Notes: a model not told the origin generated them from the letters alone. DNA of 64,000 nt from Meghimatium bilineatum (GCA_034231615.1 CM067310.1:7672010-7736009); one strand, 5' to 3'. Positions 52,011 to 62,654 are shown, numbered from the stretch's first letter. Program-made: numbers and translations.

Positions 52011-52321
52011 GAGTGAAAAAAAATATATATGAAGCACACAAAAAAGTCTTGTCTCTAGACAACTCTTCTAACCCTGACCAAGGCATAAAGGGGTGTAAAG
52101 TGAAAAGAAAGAAAGATTCACATTATTTACAACCGCAATTCTGTGCCCTACACAGAAAACATAGGAAATTATGTCATTTGCACTTTACCACTAATGCATT
52201 GTACAGAAACCTGTGCACGCCAGAATGAGACGTATTTTACAGGCTGGTATTATTTTGTTCCTCATGAACTATTTATCTTTCTGTTCTTGGGAATGATCAA
52301 TCAGTTGTGTTTGAAAAATGA

Positions 52322-52486
52322 CTTCCTTTGCCTGAACATCTACTGGTAGCAGCCTTGAAGATTGACTTCATGTACAAAGGATTGAGTATAGAGAATCTTG
52401 AGAGGATTTTTGTGTTGTTTCGAAAGTGGCACCCCTATGACCCTGAAGACCACATGACCCTGAGTTTTAATGAGGATGATGTCTGA
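52322..52486 (+). CDS. Coding-like segment ending in a stop, unnamed
   Basis: Open frame LPLPEHLLVAALKIDFMYKG continuing through ERIFVLFRKWHPYDPEDHMT to a TGA at 52484. The composition looks like a real globular protein. No good acceptor precedes the first codons in this frame (stop at 52319), though AG at 52348-49 could serve. It could be a terminal exon or a retroposed gene end. I do not recognise the family. Confidence 0.35.
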   Translation, partial: LPLPEHLLVAALKIDFMYKGLSIENLERIFVLFRKWHPYDPEDHMTLSFNEDDV

Positions 52487-52569
52487 GAGTTCTATGGTTT
52501 AGTATTTCTGTTTATTAAATTCTGCTTTTATCACCATCTTAGATTCATGATATGAAATGACATATTCAA

Positions 52570-52925
52570 AATGTTATTCAAAACACAATGGAAACATGTC
52601 TGTATTTATAAATAGTTATGGTGCCTGCCCTGTGGCGGACGTTCAGGCAGGGACGGTGCCGGGCCCTATACCTCGAAAGGGCCCAACCTCAGTTACTGGA
52701 AGTCCTTCTCAATTGCCCAGAGGAGCCAGGAGGCAAGGGAATAGAGCTACTGGCCAAACAAACAACCAATAAACACTGAGGCAGACATATTGGCCAGAGG
52801 AAACAACACTGGAATCAAAGCTCTATGGGACACTGTATGAACTACAAAAGACCATGAGTTTCATTAAGGAGACAGAATTACAGATATAGACATGTTTCAA
52901 GTGAACAAAAGAAGAAGAAGAAGAA
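52570..52925 (+). repeat. SINE-C longer copy
   Basis: Shares AACACAATGGAAACATGTCT and GGCGGACGTTCAGGCAGGGA with 12371-12757 and the same GAA tail, but keeps ~127 bp absent there. Its frame reads ACPVADVQAGTVPGPIPRKG, conserved with the other copy, so it may descend from a LINE ORF. Confidence 0.7.
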
Positions 52926-52969
52926 AATATTTTACTGACCGACTTCTTCCATGCCAAGAAATCATAATT

Positions 52970-53120
52970 TGTATTTATATATAGCACTAATTCTAAAATA
53001 TGAATGCGAGTCATGGACAATAAATAAACATGATTGTAGAAAATATGCAACAGAGATGTTCTGTAGAAGAATACTAAGAGTATCATGGACAGTTAGAGAA
53101 ACAACCAAGGAGGAAATGGG
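52970..53120 (+). pseudogene. LINE post-RT fragment
   Basis: Reads LILKYECESWTINKHDCRKY and EMFCRRILRVSWTVRETTKE; short and truncated. Confidence 0.65.
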
Positions 53121-53502
53121 GAGTTGTGAAGATCATCGATGCAAGTGGGCTAAATTTCTATTTGTTTCATCTCTATCTTTTGTTTGTGCACTTTCAGACT
53201 TCCAGATTTATTCCATCTAGCCATTATTATTTGAACATGTACATCATCATTTCTTACTTATTGTGGATTATTTTGTGTTCTTGATAAAGGCATTTTGGTC
53301 AAAACATCGATTTGTATGTTATATGTTATTAGTGATAATCAAAACTTCACTACCCTGTTCCAAGTTTTTGTCTCTTAAGATTACAGTTTTGCTGCAGTGT
53401 TCTCTCTGGACGTATCGATTTTCACGAGAGGTAAGTCCAGTGATATTCTCAGTTGATTTGAGCTTTTCAACGGTCACTTTGCTAATACTCTGTGTCCCCT
53501 AG

Positions 53503-53564
53503 TCAATGAAAATCACAGCTCTGTCAACTTTGACCAGTCCACAAATCTGGAGGACTTGCCTAAG
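53503..53564 (+). CDS. Probable exon of an unnamed plus-strand gene
   Basis: Acceptor TCTGTGTCCCCTAG and donor GTGAGG bound 62 nt reading NENHSSVNFDQSTNLEDLPK after two bases of a split codon. Good splice sites on both sides and an open frame make it the best of the unnamed internal exons. Confidence 0.45.
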
Positions 53565-54179
53565 GTGAGGGGGAGTTTCTAAAAATTGGTCCTTCAAATT
53601 TCAAAATTTTACTCTTTGGCCCCTCTTTCAAATCCTCATCGCACTCAGTGGGGCTACATTGCCCACAGAGAGAATCATTGCATCAGGCAAAGAGTTGACA
53701 TGCCGCTGGAAGACGCAGGGTGAATTGTGAAGGAGATGGATGCTTTCTGATTGGCTGTGATTGATATAAGCTTGTGAATATAATAAAATATGATAACGTA
53801 ACTCGATGGAGTTAACTGTACATGGATTTGAACTCTTGTACATTTGGTGTAGATCCACAGTACATTGGAGCACAGCACAGTACACACTACAGTAAAATCT
53901 CGTTATAGCACATACATTTATTTTAAAACGTATTTTCTCTGTATATTATATAATTACTTACATCAAATACATATACTTTGAAGATACTAATGTAGATCAG
54001 TTCTTAATGTGAGCCACAATGTTCTGCTCGAGTGCCACAAATAAAAAGAGGGACATTGGAGTGGGGGGGATATGAACTCATCTAGGGGCCACAAGATGGT
54101 GGTTATATGAAAATATTTAAATTATATTTAATATTGAATAAGTCATAAGCCGAATAAATCTGCACGGCAGGCAATATGA

Positions 54180-54900
54180 TAAAATGACGATAAACAGTAT
54201 GTTTATACAGACTCTGTGCTATCAATATCAAACAGGCCCCTTGACAAATACACGAGAGAGAAAAAATCACATAATGTGAAGTGAGATGTTTGAGGAAAGC
54301 TATAAAGTAAAGGTATGTCCCATGGCAGCAACCTGCCGTCGGGGATGAAGATAACTCTTCATGTACTAAGCCGCAGCAACTATTAGGTGGGGTGGCCAAC
54401 TCCCTTCCTTGCTGTCTTTACCTCCCGTAACTCATGTGTCAGGTATTCATTTACAGCTGAGTCAACTGGAGGAGTGGTCGTGTCAAGCGAGAAATGACAA
54501 CCCAAGTTTTTTTTGTTTTTTTGGCTGGACTTTTCGAACCTGGCACGCTGTAATCCAGTAATAGAAAGCAAGCTCACTATCAACTAAACTAGGAAAGCTA
54601 TAAATATCACCAGAAGGATAAATTAAGATATCAGGAAAGAAATAAAGTCCATCTCACATCATATGCCTACTAGAGAGACAGCAAACCAGCTAGTTTGACC
54701 ACATCATAAGAATAAACAAATACAACCAGCCCTTCATGCATACAACAATAGAAAAATGGGTAACAAGGCACGAGGAAGACCAAGAACTAGATGGGCACAG
54801 GTAATCAAAGAAACCTTAAAGAACAAGGGCTGATCAAGGCCAATGATAGACAACTTCAACACCCTCCCCCTTTCTGCCCTCCCGTGACACTTAAATGGCA
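54180..54900 (+). mobile_element. LINE 3' fragment split by a SINE-A insertion
   Basis: Matches the LINE at 50224-51438 (CTGTGCTATCAATATCAAAC; GGAAGACCAAGAACTAGATG) with many stops. Interrupted at 54307-54590. Confidence 0.75.
54307..54590 (-). mobile_element. SINE-A, complete, with 14-bp target-site duplication
   Basis: Flanked by AGGAAAGCTATAAA at 54293-54306 and 54591-54604. On the minus strand the head reads AGTTTAGTTGATAGTGAGCT and CCAGGTTCGAAAAG (A- and B-box-like), the body runs to GCCATGGGACATACC and the 3' end is TTTACT. Defines the family borders. Confidence 0.9.
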
Positions 54901-54919
54901 CAAGTGGAAATGACAATTG

Positions 54920-54966
54920 ACAGATGACATTGACAGATGACATTGACAGATGACATTGACAGATGC
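54920..54966. repeat. 14-bp tandem repeat
   Basis: GACAGATGACATTG repeated three to four times at the end of the LINE fragment. Confidence 0.9.
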
Positions 54967-55080
54967 CATGAAGAAAGTGACATGCTATTTTTAAGGGGCC
55001 GCAGAAGAGCATTTATCTGAAAAGTTGGGAGAGGCGGCAAATTAATGTAGAGTCACTAATATAGATTATAATACTGATGA

Positions 55081-55690
55081 CGATGTCATTTATGCTGTTG
55101 GTTGTAATGTCATTTATGCTGTTGGTTGTAATGTCATTTATGCTGTTGGTTGTAATGCCATTTATGCTGTTGGTTGTAATGTCATTTATGCTGTTGGTTG
55201 TAATGTCATTTATGCTGTTGGTTGTAATGTCATTTATATTGTTGGTTGTAATGATGTCATTTATGCTGTTGGTTGTAATGATGTCATTTATGCTGTTGGT
55301 TGTAATGTCATTTATGCTGTTGGTTGTAATGTCATTTATGTTGTTGGTTGTAATGATGTCATTTATGCTGTTGGTTGTAATGATGTCATTTATGCTGCTG
55401 GTTGTAATGATGTCATTTATGCTGCTGGTTGTAATGATGTCATTTATGCTGCTGGTTGTAATGATGTCATTTATGCTGTTGGTTGTAATGATGTCATTTA
55501 TGCTGTTGGTTGTAATGATGTCATTTATGCTGTTGGTTGTAATGATGTCATTTATGCTGTTGGTTGTAATGATGTCATTTATGCTGTTGGTTGTAATGAT
55601 GTCATTTATGCTGTTGGTTGTAATGATGTCATTTATGCTGTTGGTTGTAATGATGTCATTTATGCTGTTGGTTGTAATGATGATATCAAC
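55081..55690. repeat. 24/27-bp minisatellite (~24 units)
   Basis: Unit ATGTCATTTATGCTGTTGGT TGTA, with or without an extra ATG; the left half is mainly 24-bp units, the right half 27-bp. All units are multiples of three, so both strands stay open over >200 codons (repeating MSFMLLVV and ITTNSIND). Not called as genes. Confidence 0.95.
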
Positions 55691-55739
55691 ACCAAATATT
55701 TTAAAAGTAAAATGCATCCAACCTGTAAATAATAAAAAG

Positions 55740-56030
55740 AGACAATATAACAAAGCTTGTGGTACCCGTGTGGACAGTCGCTAGAAAACACAGAACATAT
55801 TTAACAATGCTTGTGGTACCCCTGTGGACAGTGGCTAGAGAACAAAGAAAAAAAATTAACAATTTGTCTACGGTTTTCCTGCTATGCCGAACACGATAGT
55901 AAATTCATATTAAAATGTAGATTTGAGCGGCTTTTCGGCATAGTGGGTTTCCAAAATGTAGATATTAACGGCTCGGTGGACATAGAGAGTTAACAAAGCC
56001 TGTGGTATGGCTTTGCCTCAGGGCTGGTGA
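55740..56030. repeat. ~65-bp duplicated segment and flank
   Basis: AACAAAGCTTGTGGTACCCG ... GTGGACAGTCGCTAGA occurs at ~55750, again at ~55802, and partly at ~55993 (AACAAAGCCTGTGGTA). Between the last two, ATGCCGAACACG and CGGCATAG form a weak inverted pair. Confidence 0.6.
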
Positions 56031-56049
56031 TCACAGTACAGTTCAGTGA

Positions 56050-56340
56050 TGAAATCTATATCAGCGTTTGACTTCAGCCGATGGAGTAAGCAGAAGGTTA
56101 TGCACAGAGAGATTTGTTTTAGATCGTACATTTCCACAATTCGGTTTGCAAAGATGCTCCTTTGGGCCAGATTGTTGTTGTGTGAACGGAAAATTTGGGA
56201 CAGGCTTGTTATATGTGTTCTGGTGTCTATCTTGCTGCTCCACAGATGCAGATGTAGTCATTGACATCAATGTCAAGTGTATCTTTAGATGGCAGTGTCC
56301 ATTTTGTCAAAATTTTGATGTGTCCATTCCTGTTTAGTTT
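56050..56340 (-). pseudogene. LINE C-terminal tail fragment
   Basis: The minus strand reads LPSKDTLDIDVNDYICICGA, then frameshifted remnants resembling the CPCGSGTQTPEHI tail at 3590-3840. Confidence 0.55.
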
Positions 56341-56389
56341 GTTAATATTGTCTTGCGCAGTTCTATAGTTTATATTTAGTTCTATCCAC

Positions 56390-56700
56390 AGGGTGCAAAG
56401 GGCATTGAATTGCTGTCATGTGGATCCAGGGTTAGCAGATAACCATGATCCTAAAACATCCTCCTCGTGGTGCACCCTGGCAACAAGAAATACAGCTGCT
56501 CTTCCTGTATTCCTGCTAACACTTTTCGGCTTGTGTCTGTGGATGTTGTAGATGGAATGAGAATTGCTTGCAGAGAGACAGGAAATATCTCTGAAACCTC
56601 TACACCATCACATCCAACATCACATCCAACATCACATCCAACATCACATCCAACATCACTGTTGGCACATTACACAGGCACGCAAAGGCATCCGTGCATT
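56390..56700 (+). repeat. Dispersed repeat E fragment
   Basis: GGTTAGCAGATAACCATGAT, GGTGCACCCTGGCAACAAG and AATACAGCTGCTC, as at 59405-60530. Ends in five copies of a 12-bp unit CATCCAACATCA (56610-56660). Confidence 0.7.
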
Positions 56701-56730
56701 CTGTCTCGGCACGCTTAAAAAGCAGAAACA

Positions 56731-56905
56731 TTGGAGGGTTGACCAATGTCAATGTCCTTAACAAACGGTGATCTTATGAGTACACTTTAGAGGGACAACC
56801 AATGTCAATGTCCCTAACATACGATGATCTTATGAGTACACTGTGGAGGGACGACCAATGTCAATGTCCCTAACAAATGGTGATCTTATGAGTACACTTT
56901 CAATC
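56731..56905. repeat. ~58-bp tandem repeat (3 units)
   Basis: Unit ACCAATGTCAATGTCCCTAA ... GATCTTATGAGTACACTTT, three copies. Confidence 0.85.
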
Positions 56906-57059
56906 TGAAAAAGGAAACGCGCTAGAGGGCAGAGTAGTGTGATAATCAATCCAGTGGCAAGAAACTGCAATAGTTCAGAATGAGACAGACTGGCGGAAGT
57001 GTTGTCCATGCTCAAAAACACACAGAAGCCCTACCACAATTGACTCCATTAAAAGTAGG

Positions 57060-57540
57060 AGTCATGACTCAAGTATCGGATAAGCCAACTTGAACATGCA
57101 CTCCTAGGTAGGAAAAAAGCTTTGAATACAGCTCCCCATTGCACACAGGACAAGCATTGAACAAATGTTGGGGAGTGCATTGTTCAAATGTCTGGCCGAA
57201 ACAGTGTTGAGACTCAAACTCTGGACACTGCGGGCAACATAGAGGGGGGGAGGGGAGGAGGCGCACGTCTTTAACAATACCGCAAACTATGCTCAAGGCG
57301 ACTGTCGGCCGCTGTATTTTGCCTATGCAATTGGATAATATACGCAATGGCGAAGAGTCACAATACACAGACCACGCCTGGCTAGATTGGAAGGACATCT
57401 CAAGTGGACGAGGGAGTGTGTGAGAAATGCACAGGTCAAATCCCAGACCCCTGACGTGTTTGGCAAAGCAGCGTCTAGTCTAGGAAGGTCTATGAACCAT
57501 GAGTCTAATTCGACCATCGCCGTTACCCAACATGGCTCAT
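57060..57540 (-). pseudogene. LINE-like cysteine/histidine tail fragment
   Basis: The minus strand reads CCPQCPEFESQHCFGQTFEQ and CTPQHLFNACPVC, the CxxC...H...C pattern of LINE C-termini. Upstream domains not seen. Family uncertain. Confidence 0.5.
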
Positions 57541-57699
57541 ACGGAGGAAATTAGGGACCTAGGAACACAAAGGGTGGTAATGGAATGGTTTCCTACACAA
57601 GGAACAACTCACTGGCTGCAAAGCGCCTCGTTAGAGGAAAGACAAGCAATAAGTGACACAAGCAAATTATCAGCTTGTCTCGTGACATTTACCCCCTCT

Positions 57700-58168
57700 G
57701 AGTAGAAGCCTCTTTCAATAGACATTAAATGGGTACCAAAAATGTGGCATGCAGCTTCAGATGTTACTTATGAGATATTTTAACTTTTTTATCACACGTT
57801 TAGTGCCGTTCCCCATGTCCATTAAAAAAAATGCCCAAGCAAAGTAATTTTTGCAGAATATGTGGATAACTAGAGCAAATTCCCACTAACAAAATTAATT
57901 TGTTACTATACTTGGAAAACAAACACTAGAAACTAAATTGAAAAACTACATCAAATGTGTACACAGAAGTTAAAGAAAACATACTTCTGTTCCATTCTAA
58001 CATTCTATGGTTGGTTGGTAGCTGATCCTACTTTTCATGGGCTCATGCCCTTTGACCCAATGCCACTGTGATTCAACATCTATAAAAATAATTAAATGCC
58101 CAAATCTTGTCGTTTAATCTATTTGAACTATAAACATGAATGATAACAAATATCTCTTTGGATAACAG
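57700..58168. other. Intergenic or intronic, one SINE-D trace
   Basis: SINE-D block at 58010-58070 (GCTGATCCTACTTTTCATGG, CATGCCCTTTGACCCAATG). Nothing else supported. Confidence 0.5.
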
Positions 58169-58318
58169 ATTGAGACACTGATGAATCAGGAATTCACAAA
58201 AATGAAACAAATTCTCAGTGAAAGGAACAGAAGCAAAATCCTCAGTCTAGGAATAGAATTTGCCCATTTCTTGTACAGAATAAGTAACGGTATAAATGGA
58301 TTTTATTTCAAATGTTAA
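58169..58318 (+). CDS. Probable terminal exon of an unnamed plus-strand gene
   Basis: Acceptor CTTTGGATAACAG, then 49 open codons and TAA at 58316: ETLMNQEFTKMKQILSERNR, then SKILSLGIEFAHFLYRISNG. Hydrophilic helix followed by a hydrophobic one. Lies tail-to-tail with AMFR; its end overlaps the proposed AMFR poly(A) signal on the other strand. I do not recognise the protein. Confidence 0.45.
   Translation: METLMNQEFTKMKQILSERNRSKILSLGIEFAHFLYRISNGINGFYFKC
58302..58307 (-). promoter_or_regulatory. Candidate AMFR poly(A) signal
   Basis: TTTATT on the plus strand, AATAAA on the minus strand, 56 bp after the AMFR stop codon. It implies a very short 3' UTR. Confidence 0.4.
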
Positions 58319-58362
58319 AGGTATTATGAGCCATAACATAATACATAAAATAAGGTATTCTC

Positions 58363-58591
58363 TTATGAACTGCTGTTCCGGTCTAGACGTCTCTGTGTGG
58401 CTTCAAGTAGCACTGCCCGTCTTCTAACTCGCACATCCTCTTCAGAATGAGTATTTTCATGACTGGAAGATTTGTGTTTATGGTAATCGTTCGGATTCTC
58501 CTGTGCCGTTGATGAATCATCAAGATCCGAGTCTGTGTAAGATGAAGACATCTCAGCAGACAGTTGTCTGTCCTGGTTGGCTTGGTAGGCT
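58363..58591 (-). CDS. AMFR: AMFR terminal coding exon
   Basis: On the minus strand, acceptor TTTTTTCTCAG, one base completing an arginine codon, then AYQANQDRQLSAEMSSSYTD and a Ser/Asp-rich stretch, ending VRVRRRAVLLEATQRRLDRN and SSS-stop. The final basic helix (RRRxxLxEAxQRRL) corresponds to the RRRMLAAAAERRLQ end of vertebrate AMFR. The acidic Ser-rich linker is poorly conserved, as expected. Confidence 0.82.
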
Positions 58592-61500
58592 CTGAGAAAA
58601 AAAGCAATACAAATTTGATATGTGGTTTATTTTAGCGTTCATTCTCAAACTCCTGGTGATCTTTAATGTAGAAAGATAATAATGTCCTACTTCATATCCA
58701 TAATGTGTACTTACCCTGCAAAACTGAAATCTAACAGGCGAAACTTGGAACAGGTTAATGACATTTTCTAGGTTAGGTTAGGTATGTTGATTATCCTCTT
58801 CGCACACTGAACATCTCAATAGGTTCTCATATCTCCGCTTCAGTAAATCTCTCAGGGTATAACGACTGATGGTTCTGGCTCTTTGTTAGTTCATAAATTT
58901 TTTTAATCACTGGAAACACACATAACGCACACAAATCAACATTTGAACCAAAAGACCTTTATCAAGAAGACACAACAAGGAAAGGACAAACCATTTTTTG
59001 TTAAGAATGTGCTCTTGATACAGACCTTTTGGTAAAAACGTTGCTTTGTTTGTGTTTCCAGTGATTAACAATACATCATTACCATACTCCAAGTTTCAAC
59101 TACCTCACATACAGAGAACATCATATTTCTCTACCTTCATGAATGGGCACTTCATGTACAAAACTTCACCAAATCTGCCCATCTACATGACTGGGCACTT
59201 CATGTACAAAACTTCACCAAATCTGCCCATCTACATGACTGGGCACTTCATGTACAAAACTTCACCAAATCTGCCCATCTACATGACTGGGCACTTCATG
59301 TACAAAACTTCACCAAATCTGCCCATCTACATGACTGGGCACTTCATGTACAAAACTTCACCAAATCTGCCCATCTACATGACTGGGCACTTCATGTACA
59401 AAACAGGGGTGCAAAGGGAACCTCACTGTTCTCTGTGGATCTAGGGTTAGCAGATAACCAAGATCCCAAAAGTATCTCCTTGTGGTGCATTCTAGAAACA
59501 GAAATACAGCTGCTCGTGCTGAATCTAGCAAAACCTTTTGAGGAGGATTGTGTCAGTGAATGTGGAGGCAGCTGATGGAAAGAGAATTGAGTGCAAAAGA
59601 GACAGTCAATATCTCTGACACCAACACATGTCAACACACAGTGGCCCACACACAATCAGTCCGGTCTGAGCACTGGAGGGGTGGCCAATGCAATTGGCAT
59701 GAAAAGGTAGATGCATGGCGAGAGATGAAAAAATAACATATTGAGTACAATGAGGGCAGCACACCACCAAAGAGCAGCGCCTAGTGCAAATAGAAAGGAA
59801 AAATGTTCCAAGGAAATCAGAACTACAACCTCTGTCAGCTCGAGACAAGCTTCTAGTTGCTGGTGCTTCTCATGGGCAAAGACTCAATCTTGAGCTCCCG
59901 GTAAAGAAAGCAGCCTTAGCTCATCTCTGCTGTTGAGCTTTCCTATACCAGAAACATGCTCGTGGAAAGAAAGTGTTATGTACACGATAGGCTCAGGCAC
60001 AAACGGGACAAGGTCGTTCAGCCCGAGAACAAGCTTGTGGTGAGATTCAGACTTGGACAAGGTGTTCACAATGTCAGTGAATGACACCTCGGCTAAGAAG
60101 GCGAAAGAGCCATGATCAAACTCTTCTGTCAAGTTCTTCCTGAACTCAAACCAGGCTCGTGGATGAGAAAAGGTTCAGTACACAATGGGCATAGGCACAA
60201 AATGTCTAATTACATGAGACACGTTCACTGGCTGCGGAACGCCTTCTGCAAGATAGATGTTAACGAAAATCGTCTCGGCGAAGAGTCATTACACACCCAC
60301 TACCTGTTGACAGATAGGCAGGATGTCACAGGCTATGGAACTACTTGCATTAAAAGCATAAATGAAAACGGATATGCTGGGCCTCGAATGTCTGGGCCAC
60401 AGTGTGAGCCAACTGAGGTGCAAATAACAGTTCTACTGTGGAACTAGCAATACAATGTACTTCACGCTTCCCTGCGGAAATCACACGATTTATTCGCGGT
60501 GGTTATCAGAGGACGAACGCAGAAGAAGAATGTACAAAACTCACCAAATCTGCCCACCTTCATGACTGGACACTTCATGTGTACAGCTCGACACATATAC
60601 AGTTAAATCCTGTTATAACATCTTGATCCAGACTGACCAAATATTTATATAATAACACAAATTTGTTATATACAGTAAAAACAGTAAACAATAAATTTAA
60701 TCGGGGATTCTGTAAACTGTTGTTCAAATAGGGAAATGTGTTAAAGGATACTCTTTAGAGGGATTCCACTGTATTCTGATAAAATCTATGGTCTTCTTCT
60801 TTTGTGTTCGACTTCAAACTTCTCCAGAATAGCAGGATGTAATCCGGATAACGGAATGCTTTACTTCATGATTTACAGCTTAGCTGCGACATCTGTTATT
60901 TTGGACTGATCTGTTATTTACAACTGACTTCAAACATGGCTTCTGGATCATTTTGACCCTCTATGGGATGGCCAACTCTACACCTAAACTCCAATAGTCG
61001 CCTCTTATGACATGTATGCTTGGTAACAGTGTCATTATTCTTTGCACCCTGTTTCAGGTTTCGATACCACACATGCCAGATTTATGATGATATGAAGATT
61101 AACTCTATGGTTACATGAAATGTGTTTGACCGCTGCTTTTTAATTTTGAAACCTTTAGCTGCTAAATTCTTTCCCCAATGACTTTCACCTCTGTGCTGAA
61201 TCCTAGTCCTACAAAAATAAGTGATCTTTCACAGTACTAGCTTTCTATTGTCAATAGAAAATATGATGATGATGATGTTACTCCTTCGAAGATGAGCATG
61301 GCATGAAAAACAATAAATGCGATGGAAAAAAAAAATTAATTAAAATTGGTAATTAACTAAAATGGTTTGTGAGTTCGAAGATGCCCGAAGAGTCCAATTC
61401 AAGCACAGAAAGTTCTATTGCAGTGCATGCAGGAGTGCTGAAGGTTCGGTATAAAAGAATTTTGGGATTTGTCCTTCCACTTCTTGCGCGTGTGGATTGC

Positions 61501-62654
61501 CCGCAGTGTTTTTTCTTTTTCAAATTTCATGATGCTAGCAGTGATCTGGGTGTGCCAGGCTGAGTGATCAAGTGCTGTAGTCTCCCAGGAGCTAGGATCG
61601 ATGCTGCAGTGCTTGAGAGAGCATTTTAGGTGATCCTTGAATCGCTTTTTCTGCCCTCCACTTGAACGTTTACCTTCGTACAGCTCCCCATAGAATAATC
61701 TCTTTGGAAGGCGCTTGTCTGAAAATATATATCCGCACAGAGGAGATAGTTGATCCATACAGGAGCTCGGTGATCTCAGAGTGAAATAATTTTTAACAAG
61801 GAGGGAATAGATTATCAAAAATGAGTTAACTCGTCTACAGCAGCTAAAGGGTTAAAAATACCAAGAAGCTTCCAGATATCGTAGAAGAATTTTACCTTCT
61901 TGCCTGTTCCAACAGAGCTTGCTTGCGTTTTTCTAGCATGCTCATGCGTTCTGAAGCAGACTTGGAGAATCGGCTGCCTGCAATGACATTTGGTGTCACT
62001 GAATCCCTAGGGAAGAATGAACAAAATTTGTATGTTTTGATTAACCCTTTTGACACTTAAAAATATATGTTGTTGAAATGAGAAATAATTGCTGTATAGG
62101 ATGATGATGTACACCATAGAAGTAACAAAAACCTCCTTTTTCCTATACGTAAGTAGTAGTAGGTACCTCCTGTACATAAGTAGCAGTAGAAGTTCTGGAG
62201 ACTAACAGGAATTGAAGCAGTCCATTCTTCTTCTTCTTTATCGTTCTTCAGTTAGGTATCAGGTTACAGCACCAATAGCTTCAGTCAGTTATCAGGTTAC
62301 AGCACCAATAGCTTCAATGAATTGTGTGATTCGCTTCAGGTCATTCATGGAACCCCTCAAGTCTGGAAGCAGTGCTGTCTTAGTAGGCCATATTTTCTCC
62401 CTCTCTTCTTGGTAGAGTTGACAGGCATAAAGATTGTGTTCTGCTGTGTCTTATGTTTCAGTTATGTTTACTATTGCTACACAGTGGAACTACCTGCTTC
62501 CTTTCTCAAGCGATATATCGTATACTCACTGAGGTTCATGTAGGTCACCTGATGGCTCAGCTCCAACGTGAAGGTCATGTTCTAGGTTCGGAAGTGACCA
62601 AACACCAGACTGAGAACTGTCCACACTTGATCCAAAAGAAGGACTGGGCGAGAT
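58363..62654 (-). CDS. AMFR: AMFR/gp78 gene, 3' part (three exons)
   Basis: AMFR (gp78) is an ER membrane RING-type E3 ubiquitin ligase of ER-associated degradation that recruits p97/VCP. The three exons (62654-62530, 62006-61896, 58591-58363) join in phase to a 154-codon C-terminal part: a Ser/Pro-rich linker, then the p97-interacting helix GSRFSKSASERMSMLEKRKQ..., then a terminal basic helix. Human gp78 has GSRFSKSADERQRMLVQRKD at the same place. The membrane segments, RING, CUE and E2-binding regions are beyond the right edge. The 3.3-kb last intron holds an array, a 1.1-kb insertion, a MITE and LINE debris. Confidence 0.85.
58930..59075. repeat. Inverted repeat of the stem-loop motif family
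   Basis: AACCAAAAGACCTTTATCAA (58948) and, ~60 bp later, the inverse CTTGATACAGACCTTTTGG. Single copies of the same motif occur at 25545, 45485 and 53283. Confidence 0.6.
59135..59404. repeat. 48-bp tandem array (~6 units), interrupted
   Basis: Unit ACTTCATGTACAAAACTTCA, CCAAATCTGCCCATCTACAT, GACTGGGC. A further unit continues at 60531-60585 after the inserted element. Confidence 0.93.
59405..60530 (+). mobile_element. ~1.1-kb repeat E insertion within the array
   Basis: Flanked by ATGTACAAAAC at 59394-59404 and 60530-60540. Begins AGGGGTGCAAAGGGAACCTC and ends GACGAACGCAGAAGAAGAA, a GAA tail like SINE-B and SINE-C. No recognisable ORF; fragments of the same family are at 17720 and 56390. 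Confidence 0.75.
60598..60773. mobile_element. pogo-like MITE
   Basis: Ends TACAGTTAAATCCTGTTATA and reverse complement TACAGTGGAATCCCTCTAAA, ~176 bp, TA at both sides. Related to those at 49248 and 63015. Confidence 0.7.
60790..61060 (-). repeat. SINE-B copy, reversed
   Basis: Reverse-oriented: AGCAGGATGTAATCCGGATA, ATCATTTTGACCCTCTATGG, AGTCGCCTCTTATGACATGT, then TTTGCACCCTG. Confidence 0.7.
61390..61840 (-). pseudogene. LINE C-terminal fragment with zinc finger
   Basis: The minus strand reads LFYGELYEGKRSSGGQKKRF, KDHLKCSLKHCSIDPSSWE and CMHCNRTFCARIGL, the same protein end as 27835-28490 but clearly diverged, so another lineage. Lies in the last AMFR intron. Confidence 0.8.
61896..62006 (-). 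CDS. AMFR: AMFR exon with p97/VCP-interacting helix
   Basis: Acceptor ATTCTTCCCTAG, donor GTAAAA, 111 nt. One base completes a glutamine codon, then DSVTPNVIAG and SRFSKSASERMSMLEKRKQA plus LLEQAR. The conserved arginine, the SKSA-ER core and the LLxQAR end match the gp78 VIM region. Confidence 0.88.
62190..62320. repeat. tRNA-like repeat trace and 28-bp duplication
   Basis: GGAGACTAACAGGAATTGAA matches the end of the repeat at 10400. Just after it, AGTTATCAGGTTACAGCACC AATAGCTTCA occurs twice in tandem. Confidence 0.5.
62530..62654 (-). CDS. AMFR: AMFR exon, Ser/Pro-rich linker
   Basis: Acceptor TTTTTTGTGCCACAG, donor GTGAGT, 125 nt, phase 0 start, ends two bases into the glutamine codon completed by the next exon. 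Reads ISPSPSFGSSVDSSQSGVWS, then LPNLEHDLHVGAEPSG. The sequence is not conserved by itself; the assignment rests on phase, orientation and distance to the next exon. Confidence 0.7.

Noticed and set aside
55013-55784. Two >200-codon frames on opposite strands
   Set aside because: Both are products of a 24/27-bp array; no start context, splice sites or known domain.
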